A DNA stretch of 62,302 bases from an uncultured Oscillospiraceae bacterium. GTDB taxonomy: Bacteria > Bacillota > Clostridia > Oscillospirales > Ruminococcaceae. The notes under the pieces are model-generated. The model saw only the letters and a program-made list of their open reading frames with translations, was not told where the DNA came from and did not search any database. The translations under genes were made by a program, and so were the position numbers. Each line of letters starts with the position of its first letter. Position 1 is the stretch's first letter. Of the stretch, positions 8,808 to 15,043 are shown one piece after another. The DNA is taken from the NCBI GenBank assembly GCA_934446565.1, contig CAKSEO010000011.1, forward strand, positions 1 to 62,302. Reading direction: 5' to 3'.

Positions 8808-8836
8808 GAAACTTTTCTGAGCTCGCCGCTGACTAC
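8808..8836 (+). promoter_or_regulatory. ECF-like promoter box 2
   Basis: Second copy of GAAACTTTTC (8808-8817), 13 nt, GACTAC (8831-8836). In both units the 3' word extends to GACTACnGTnGTG. It lies about 90 nt before the dockerin gene. Confidence 0.45.
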
Positions 8837-8925
8837 GGTGGTGAGCGGAAACGAAATCCGTTTAACACATCCGAGTGCCCGATAACTCAGAGATGTTTTA
8901 AAAAACAATAACTAGGAGGACTATT

Positions 8926-11900
8926 ATGTTAAGAAGAAGAATTCTTGCTTCTGCTATGGCTTCTGTAATGGCTATTGGTTCCGTTGCAGTTGTAGCTTCC
9001 GCAGAAGAAACAGCCGCTGCTACCGCACAGGTAAAGACAAAGGCTGACCTCGAGGCTTTTGTAAAGAGCTTCGACTCTTTCCGCAACAAGGAAATCAACG
9101 ACTACGGTTCCATCTCCAGTGAGAACTTCCTGGACGCTGTTGAGTACGCAGAGAACGTTATCAACGCTTCCGATTCTACTGTTGATGATTACACCGCAGC
9201 TTACCAGATGCTCGCAGCTGTTTACGGTCAGATGAAGATCTACACCGCTGAAGAGCTCTCCGCTCTCATCAAGGCTAACAAGTCCAAGTATGACAGCAAC
9301 AACGTTTACAACGAAGACCTCGGCGACACCATCTACAAGAACGAAGATGGCAAGAACCAGTGGGATAAGTTCGTAACCGCTTACGAGGATGCTGACGCTG
9401 TTCAGAACTCCAAGGACAGCCGTATCATCTCTGATGCTTACGAGACCCTGAAGGCAACTTCTGATAACCTGTCCCTGATGACCACCGTTACCAAGGCACA
9501 GTACAGAGCAGCCCTCAAGACCTACGAGCAGCTCAAGCAGAAGATCTACACCTACGATACTTGGAGAAGAGGCTACATCACCAGCGACTGGACCAACCTC
9601 ACCTCCGGTAACTTCTGGAAGTACACCGGCGCAGGCGTAACCTTCGGCGGTCTGTACAGCTACTTTGTATCCCTCGAGGATGGCGCTGATGGTATCTACC
9701 AGGCTTACGAGGAGCTCGACGGCTACAAGAGCGTTAACAAGACATCCCTTGCCGAGATCGTTAACGGCTACGCAAAGGTTTGCGACGCTATCGAAGTAAT
9801 CCCCACATGGACTGCTGACGATACCTCCAGAGCAAGCAAGGCTAGCGTTAAGTCCCTCATCAACGAGTACCGTGGCAGACTTGCATTCGACTTCGCTCCT
9901 GCAACTGCTGAAGCACTCTATGCAAGCATCAAGGCTGCAGTTCCTGGTCTGAAGGTTGCTGTTGACGGCACCTATGTTGCTGCTGATAAGGCTGCTAACA
10001 TCTGGACCACTGAGACTGCTGAAGTACAGCGTGCACACCGTGAGAGAGGCGACCTCGGTCAGGATGATAACGGCAACTGGCACGTTAACTTCAACGAGAA
10101 CTGGATGAATCCTAGCCAGGATTACTACACCGCTGAGCCGTTCACCTATCTCGTTGACGCTTCTATCGATGTAATGCCTGACTACGTATATGACGCTGAT
10201 GGCAAGAAGGCAGCTACGCAGGGCGCTACTTCCTTCTACATCCCTGTTGACGCTAACGGCCTGTGGACTGGCGATGCAGTTATCACTGACGCTAAGGCTA
10301 AGTACACCAACGATACAATCAAGAGCTGGAAGCTTGTAAGCAGAAACTCCAAGGTTGACCTGACTGACTATGTAGCAGTTGAGGACGCTGTTGTTTCTGG
10401 CAACCACCTCCACGAGCTGGCTGCAGAGAGCGCTTCCAAGACCACTCCTACAAAGGATCTGGTAAGCAAGGCAGGCACTGACGCTGCAAATGTAAAGAAC
10501 GCTGCTAAGACTGCTGCCGAAACCGTTAAGGCAATGAATGAAGGTAAGGACGCTGCAAGCGTTGCTCTCAAGGATAACGCTGACGGTCTGGCTGCATGGA
10601 AGAAGTACATTGCTGCTAACGCTTCCGCAATCAACGCTGCTATCGAGGATATCGGTATCTACGCTTCCGCTGTTAAGAATTCTACAGCTGCTGGCGCTAC
10701 CGAGTCTGCTGCAAAGAGCCTCAAGACTGCTGCTGACGCTCTGACCGCTCTCCTGACTGGCAAAGAGGCTCAGGCTGTTCTGACCGCTGCTGGTGCAAAC
10801 TCTGCAGACGTTCAGGCTGTTCTTGATACTATCGCTAAGGCTGCAAACGTTGCTGACCTCGAGAAGACTGCTGAGTACCTCGCAGCTGCACAGAAGGCAG
10901 ACGTTGCTTACCAGAACGCGCAGATCAGAGACACCTCTGTTGATAACTACTTCAGAAATGAGTTCGCTGATGGCTGGCAGCTCGATTGGCAGGGTAATGC
11001 TCAGGGTGAGTTTGTAGGCGCTCGTTGGTCTGGCATTCAGATCACCAGATACATCGACCTCGGCACAAACCAGCTCGAGAACAAGGTTGTTGACCTGTCT
11101 TATGCAATGGCTCTCGCTAACCTCTACATCAGCGAGAACAAGGATGCCATCAAGGCAAACACCAACTACCTGTATGAGCTGAACACCACTGACGAGATCG
11201 CTGATGGCACCGCTAAGGGCTCCGCTGCTGAGTGGGCTATCGTTTACAGATACCTCAAGTACGCTCTGTCCGATAAGTACGATGTAACCGTTGGTAAGTA
11301 CACCAAGGCTGACGTTATCGACCTCCTCGAGAAGTCCTATGACCTCGCTGAGAAGACCGGTGATGCTGCTCTGTTCGAGTACAACCACAACCAGCTCGTT
11401 GACAGCCGTAAGATCGCAAGCGACTGGGTTGCTTCTGCTAACAAGGATAAGAAGTACAAGGATGGCAAGGCTGTTGATGGCAGCACTGCTACCGACATCT
11501 ACAACGACCTGAAGGGCAAGTTCGACGCACTCCAGAGCGATTATGACATGTTCAAGTACAGCTTCGAGGAGATCTACAAGAACCTCGCTGTATACGCAGA
11601 GATGATCGACGAGAACGAGCTCGAGGCTAATGACACTCTGAAGGCTGCTCTTGCTGATACCGCTTATGCACTGTCCGTTGTTGAGGACCTCGACGACGAG
11701 CTGTCCACCGCTATCAACGACGAAGCATTCACAACTGATCGCTTCTTCCAGGGCTTCAACCGCGTATACACCAGCACCAACGAGTCTGGTTCTTACAAGC
11801 TGAAGACCGGTCCTGCTACCGAGGCTTACATTGAGATCCCCGCTGCTAAGAGCGGTTCTGCTACACTGTCTCACTGGAACCTGATGAAGGCTTATGAGGC

Positions 11901-12117
11901 TCTGCAGGCAGAGGTTAAGAGACAGACTGAAAAGACTGTTCTCCTCGGCGATGTAAACGGCGACGGCGTTGTAAACGCACTCGACGCTTCTGCAATCCTG
12001 AAGGCTGTTGTAAACAACACTGTTATCGACGTAGCAGTTGGCGACTACAATGCTGATGGCGCAGTTAACGCACTCGATGCTTCTGCAATCCTGAAGTTCG
12101 TTGTATCTCAGTCCTAA
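8926..12117 (+). CDS. dockerin-containing secreted protein
   Basis: 1063 residues with CTAGGAGGA before the ATG. A signal peptide (about 1-26, ending near VVASAEE) leads into a long, mostly helical body with repeated Ala/Lys/Asp-rich segments (FIVAR-like in look) and no catalytic motif that I recognise. The last 60 residues are a type I dockerin: GDVNGDGVVNALDASAIL and GDYNADGAVNALDASAIL are two calcium-binding F-hand loops with Asp/Asn at the usual ligand positions. It should dock onto a cohesin, and a cohesin-like surface protein is encoded just downstream. It is probably structural or adhesive rather than enzymatic. Confidence 0.85.
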   Translation: MLRRRILASAMASVMAIGSVAVVASAEETAAATAQVKTKADLEAFVKSFDSFRNKEINDYGSISSENFLDAVEYAENVINASDSTVDDYTAAYQMLAAVYGQMKIYTAEELSALIKANKSKYDSNNVYNEDLGDTIYKNEDGKNQWDKFVTAYEDADAVQNSKDSRIISDAYETLKATSDNLSLMTTVTKAQYRAALKTYEQLKQKIYTYDTWRRGYITSDWTNLTSGNFWKYTGAGVTFGGLYSYFVSLEDGADGIYQAYEELDGYKSVNKTSLAEIVNGYAKVCDAIEVIPTWTADDTSRASKASVKSLINEYRGRLAFDFAPATAEALYASIKAAVPGLKVAVDGTYVAADKAANIWTTETAEVQRAHRERGDLGQDDNGNWHVNFNENWMNPSQDYYTAEPFTYLVDASIDVMPDYVYDADGKKAATQGATSFYIPVDANGLWTGDAVITDAKAKYTNDTIKSWKLVSRNSKVDLTDYVAVEDAVVSGNHLHELAAESASKTTPTKDLVSKAGTDAANVKNAAKTAAETVKAMNEGKDAASVALKDNADGLAAWKKYIAANASAINAAIEDIGIYASAVKNSTAAGATESAAKSLKTAADALTALLTGKEAQAVLTAAGANSADVQAVLDTIAKAANVADLEKTAEYLAAAQKADVAYQNAQIRDTSVDNYFRNEFADGWQLDWQGNAQGEFVGARWSGIQITRYIDLGTNQLENKVVDLSYAMALANLYISENKDAIKANTNYLYELNTTDEIADGTAKGSAAEWAIVYRYLKYALSDKYDVTVGKYTKADVIDLLEKSYDLAEKTGDAALFEYNHNQLVDSRKIASDWVASANKDKKYKDGKAVDGSTATDIYNDLKGKFDALQSDYDMFKYSFEEIYKNLAVYAEMIDENELEANDTLKAALADTAYALSVVEDLDDELSTAINDEAFTTDRFFQGFNRVYTSTNESGSYKLKTGPATEAYIEIPAAKSGSATLSHWNLMKAYEALQAEVKRQTEKTVLLGDVNGDGVVNALDASAILKAVVNNTVIDVAVGDYNADGAVNALDASAILKFVVSQS

Positions 12118-12158
12118 TTTCAACTTAGGCTGATTCCCACGCTTAATTGGTTTCACCC

Positions 12159-12174
12159 CGGGGCGCAAGCCCCG
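12159..12174 (+). other. GCAA-tetraloop hairpin between dockerin and cohesin genes
   Basis: CGGGGC, loop GCAA, GCCCCG. There is no T tract, so it is more likely an mRNA-stabilising or processing hairpin than a terminator. Confidence 0.5.
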
Positions 12175-12221
12175 AGGCGGAACTTATTAATAAGCTATAA
12201 AAAAATATGGAGGAAAACTAT

Positions 12222-12878
12222 ATGAAGAAGATTCTTTCTCTCGGCGCTGCTGCTGCAGTTCTGTCCCTGACAGCTGTTGCTGCTTCTGCTGCTATCGCTC
12301 CTGCATTCAGCACTGATGCTCCTGTTGCAGGTGATTCCGTAACTGTTCAGATCGTTGCTAACGGTATGACACAGGATGCTACTACTTTCACTGTTAAGGC
12401 TTCTGAGGGTCTGACCCTTACCGCTAACGAGGCTGTTGCTGGTGGTCTGTTCAATGCTGAGACTTCCAAGTTCGCTTGGGCTGGCACTGCAGTTCCCGCT
12501 GATGGCACTGTTCTCCTGACCCTGACCTACACTGTTGACGCTGCTGCTGATACAGAGGTTTCCGTTGCTCTGACTCCTGATGCTGGCTTCACAGATATCT
12601 CTGCTGACGCTGTTGCAGTTGTTGTAGTTGCTGGCGCATCTGAGGATGTTCCGCCTGAGACTATCGAAGTTCCTACAACTGAGGAGCCTGTAACATCTCA
12701 GGAGACCTACACCACTGAGGAGCCCACAGTTATCCCGACCACCGAGGAGACTCCTAAGACCGAGGATACCAAGCCTGCTGATGATGGCAAGGGCAACCCT
12801 GGTACTGGCGTAGCTCTGGCTGTAGTTCCTGCTGTTCTGGCTGGCGCTGCAATCGTAGTTGCTAAGAAGAGAAAGTAA
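12222..12878 (+). CDS. small cohesin-like, sortase-anchored surface protein
   Basis: 218 residues from the ATG at 12222, 7 nt after GGAGGA; an in-frame ATG at 12207 overlaps that ribosome binding site. A signal peptide (about 1-24) is followed by a single beta-sandwich of about 110 residues with cohesin-like features: GDSVTVQIVANG, then GLFNAETSKFAWAG and TVLLTLTYTVD. A Thr/Glu/Pro spacer then leads to NPGTG, a hydrophobic stretch and KKRK. A single cohesin on a wall anchor is the design of ScaE-like proteins of Ruminococcus flavefaciens. The adjacent dockerin protein is the obvious partner. The cohesin call rests on motif resemblance only; a general cell-surface immunoglobulin-like fold is the alternative. 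Confidence 0.6.
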   Translation: MKKILSLGAAAAVLSLTAVAASAAIAPAFSTDAPVAGDSVTVQIVANGMTQDATTFTVKASEGLTLTANEAVAGGLFNAETSKFAWAGTAVPADGTVLLTLTYTVDAAADTEVSVALTPDAGFTDISADAVAVVVVAGASEDVPPETIEVPTTEEPVTSQETYTTEEPTVIPTTEETPKTEDTKPADDGKGNPGTGVALAVVPAVLAGAAIVVAKKRK

Positions 12879-12920
12879 TTCAGTAACAACTGAGTAACTT
12901 CGCTTCCGAAAGTTAACAAG

Positions 12921-12948
12921 ATCCCGCTCCGAAAGGAGCGGGATTTTT
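12921..12948 (+). terminator. strong rho-independent terminator
   Basis: ATCCCGCTCC, loop GAAA, GGAGCGGGAT (10 bp), then TTTTGTTTT. It ends the secreted-protein cluster. Confidence 0.93.
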
Positions 12949-13346
12949 GTTTTCTGGAAACTCTATGATGTCCTTTCGGAGCTCTAGTCAGATTTAATAA
13001 ACTTTTGTGAATTTGTTTGTGCATGTTGACGAAGCCTGGATAAGTCGCGTGAAAATTAAGAAATTTAGGTAAATCCCAAAAAACCAATATATAATTGCGT
13101 ACGATATATAGTATAGAAAAGCTGCAAAAAATCAATATACGGACAATATATAGAATGGAAGGGTTTTGCAACTAAAGGTTTCACAAAAGAAAGATTGGAC
13201 AGGGCAATTTATATAAGTTGACTAAAAACAGGCGCGGGTTATTGACATTAGCGGTTAAATTTGATATAATTAATACGGTATATATGATGGCGGTGTTATG
13301 GAATCGTGTGCATTCCGTCAGAAATCCGCGGACATGAGAGGTTGAA
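12949..13346. other. intergenic region upstream of transporter operon
   Basis: No gene seen. A CAATATATA-like word recurs near 13084, 13102, 13133 and 13144; the two ATATATAG copies at 13104 and 13146 are 42 nt apart, four helical turns. The promoter lies at 13242-13270. The repeats could be a regulator binding site or simply curved AT-rich DNA. Confidence 0.4.
13242..13270 (+). promoter_or_regulatory. sigma-A promoter of transporter operon
   Basis: TTGACA (13242-13247), 17 nt, TATAAT (13265-13270), 76 nt before the first ATG. It is the only consensus promoter that I see ahead of the ten-gene run. Confidence 0.85.
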
Positions 13347-14063
13347 ATGAATAGTATAATTGAGGCTCGTAATGTCTGTATGGACTTCGCAATCGGGGAT
13401 GGAAGCATAGTTCATGCACTTAAAGGAATAAACCTACAGATTCCGCCTAATCGGCTGTCTGTACTGCGCGGACGTTCCGGTTCGGGCAAAACAACATTGA
13501 TAAATATCCTAGGCGCACTTGACAGACCAACATCGGGGGAGGTTATGTTCCTGGAGGAGGGACGCGATATCACCAAGCTTTCCGATAAGGAACGTGACAG
13601 GCTCAGAAGAGTCGATATGGCGTTCGTTTTTCAGTCAGTTGCACTAATTTCCACGATGACGGCGTTCGAAAATGTCGAATTTGCGCTTAGACTTACAAAT
13701 CTTCCTTATAAAGAAAGAGTGGAAAGGGCTCGACAGAGCCTTATCCAAGTGGGGCTTGAAAAGAGGATCAATCATCGTCCGGGCGAAATGTCCGGTGGTG
13801 AGCAGCAGCGAGTTGCTATCGCAAGAGCGATATCTCACTCGCCGAAGATCATTTTCGCCGATGAACCTACAGCTGAGCTTGATTCGCCAACAGCAATGGC
13901 GGTCATGAAGCTCTTTAGAGAGCTTGTTAGGCAGAATGATCTGACAATAGTGATGACAACTCACGATACTGCAATGATGGATTTGGCTGATAACGTTTAC
14001 ACGCTGGAGGACGGCGTGATTTCTGACGTTAAGCGGAATAATTTGGAGGGTGCCGATGCCTAA
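13347..14063 (+). CDS. ABC transporter ATP-binding protein, LolD/MacB type
   Basis: 238 residues with a complete nucleotide-binding domain: Walker A GRSGSGKT (42-49), Q-loop Gln at 96, signature MSGGEQQR (148-155), Walker B IIFADEPT (168-175) and the H-loop in TTHD. The motifs GEQQRVAIARA and ADEPTAELD are typical of the LolD/MacB/FtsE branch, whose members pair with FtsX-like permeases. No such permease is encoded nearby; the operon carries CUT1 sugar permeases. It overlaps the next gene by 8 nt. Confidence 0.9.
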   Translation: MNSIIEARNVCMDFAIGDGSIVHALKGINLQIPPNRLSVLRGRSGSGKTTLINILGALDRPTSGEVMFLEEGRDITKLSDKERDRLRRVDMAFVFQSVALISTMTAFENVEFALRLTNLPYKERVERARQSLIQVGLEKRINHRPGEMSGGEQQRVAIARAISHSPKIIFADEPTAELDSPTAMAVMKLFRELVRQNDLTIVMTTHDTAMMDLADNVYTLEDGVISDVKRNNLEGADA

Positions 14064-14982
14064 AAAAGTACTTCTGGCCCCGCCAGAGAACATCATGGTG
14101 CAGGCTGAAAATCTCGTGAAGATATACAAATCGCGCGATGTCGAAGTAATGGCGCTCCAGGGGCTTGACCTCACGGTCGAGCGAGGGGAGCTGATGGGGC
14201 TGATAGGCGCTAGCGGAAGCGGCAAGTCAACGTTGCTGAATATGCTGGGAGGGCTTGACAGACCATCGGCGGGAAGCCTTTATGTTGACGGCGTGGATAT
14301 GCTGAAATTCACGGAGAAAGACTTCATAGAATATAAGCGAAAGACCGTAGGCTTTGTGTGGCAGAACAACGCGCGAAACCTGATACCGTACCTTACCGCG
14401 AAGCAGAACGTTGAAATGCCGATGTTGCTTTCAGGGTTCAGCGGCAGAAGCCAGCGTGCTAACGAGCTGCTGGATATGGTTGGCCTTTCACACCGCAAAA
14501 ACAGCCGACTGGACCAAATGTCCGGCGGCGAGCAGCAGCGAGTTGCGATAGCGATAGCGCTTTCAAACAATCCGAAGCTGCTTCTGGCGGATGAACCTAC
14601 CGGTTCAGTTGATACGGCAACGTCTAAACTGATACTGGATGTGTTCAGAGAACTTAACAGGGCAATGGGTGTTACGATAATAATCGTAACGCATGATACA
14701 AAGCTTTCGGCACAGATAGATCGTGTGGTGGCGATCCGGGACGGTAAGACCTCAACCGAGCTTGTACGGAAGCAGGGCATTGCAAAGTCGTTCGGCGAAC
14801 TGAACGAGCAGGAGGAGTCCTCGCATGAGGAGCTCACTGTGCTAGACAGAGCGGGACGGCTTCAGATCCCCAAGGAGTATCTTGAGGAACTCGGGCTCAA
14901 GGGCGGCGACAAGGTCCGCGTCGAGCTTGAGGAGGGCAGGATCTCCATTTACCCCCGCGGCATCGCGGACAAGGCAAAGTAA
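14056..14982 (+). CDS. ABC ATPase fused to a C-terminal AbrB-like domain
   Basis: 308 residues from the ATG at 14056, which follows GGAGGG. Residues 15-240 form a LolD/MacB-type ATPase: Walker A GASGSGKS (51-58), signature MSGGEQQR, Walker B LLLADEPT. The last 50 residues (about 259-308) carry a SpoVT/AbrB swapped-hairpin pattern: LDRAGRLQIPKEYLEELGL followed by KGGDKVRVELEEGRISIYP. In AbrB proteins this fold binds DNA; here it could instead mediate dimerisation or binding to a partner. Such a fusion is unusual. Together with the preceding gene it may form an ATPase heterodimer. Confidence 0.85.
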   Translation: MPKKVLLAPPENIMVQAENLVKIYKSRDVEVMALQGLDLTVERGELMGLIGASGSGKSTLLNMLGGLDRPSAGSLYVDGVDMLKFTEKDFIEYKRKTVGFVWQNNARNLIPYLTAKQNVEMPMLLSGFSGRSQRANELLDMVGLSHRKNSRLDQMSGGEQQRVAIAIALSNNPKLLLADEPTGSVDTATSKLILDVFRELNRAMGVTIIIVTHDTKLSAQIDRVVAIRDGKTSTELVRKQGIAKSFGELNEQEESSHEELTVLDRAGRLQIPKEYLEELGLKGGDKVRVELEEGRISIYPRGIADKAK

Positions 14983-14984
14983 AT

Positions 14985-15006
14985 AATCGGGAGGGAGAAC
15001 CCGATT
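14985..15006 (+). other. hairpin before the solute-binding protein gene
   Basis: AATCGGG (14985-14991) pairs with CCCGATT (15000-15006), followed at once by a small CTGC/GCAG hairpin. There is no T tract; it is probably a processing or attenuation structure inside the operon. Confidence 0.4.
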
Positions 15007-15043
15007 TGCTGCAAAGCAGTATTTAGGAAAGGTGGATTTCACT

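Larger units (their letters stand above)
8674..8925. other. AT-rich leader region with paired promoter-like boxes
   Basis: No gene. A 6-bp hairpin (TTCGCT/AGCGAA, 8673-8689) follows the stop of protein B. Oligo-A/T inverted repeats (TTTCAG with CTGAAA around 8704-8731, and a second set near 8785-8810) surround two equal promoter-like units described separately. Confidence 0.5.

Noticed and set aside
8929..12168. A 1079-codon open frame on the minus strand opposite the dockerin gene
   Set aside because: It mirrors the real gene in length and lacks a ribosome site, signal or domain. It arises from the strong codon bias of the plus-strand gene. Similar mirrored frames occur opposite the other highly expressed genes (7774-8694, 15170-16651, 16754-18040, 30157-31356, 46473-47684, 52201-53871, 59568-60953).
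13347..14982. The two LolD-type ATPases as a lipoprotein-release (LolCDE) or MacB system
   Set aside because: No LolC/E or MacB/FtsX-type permease is encoded, and the organism type suggested here has no outer membrane.
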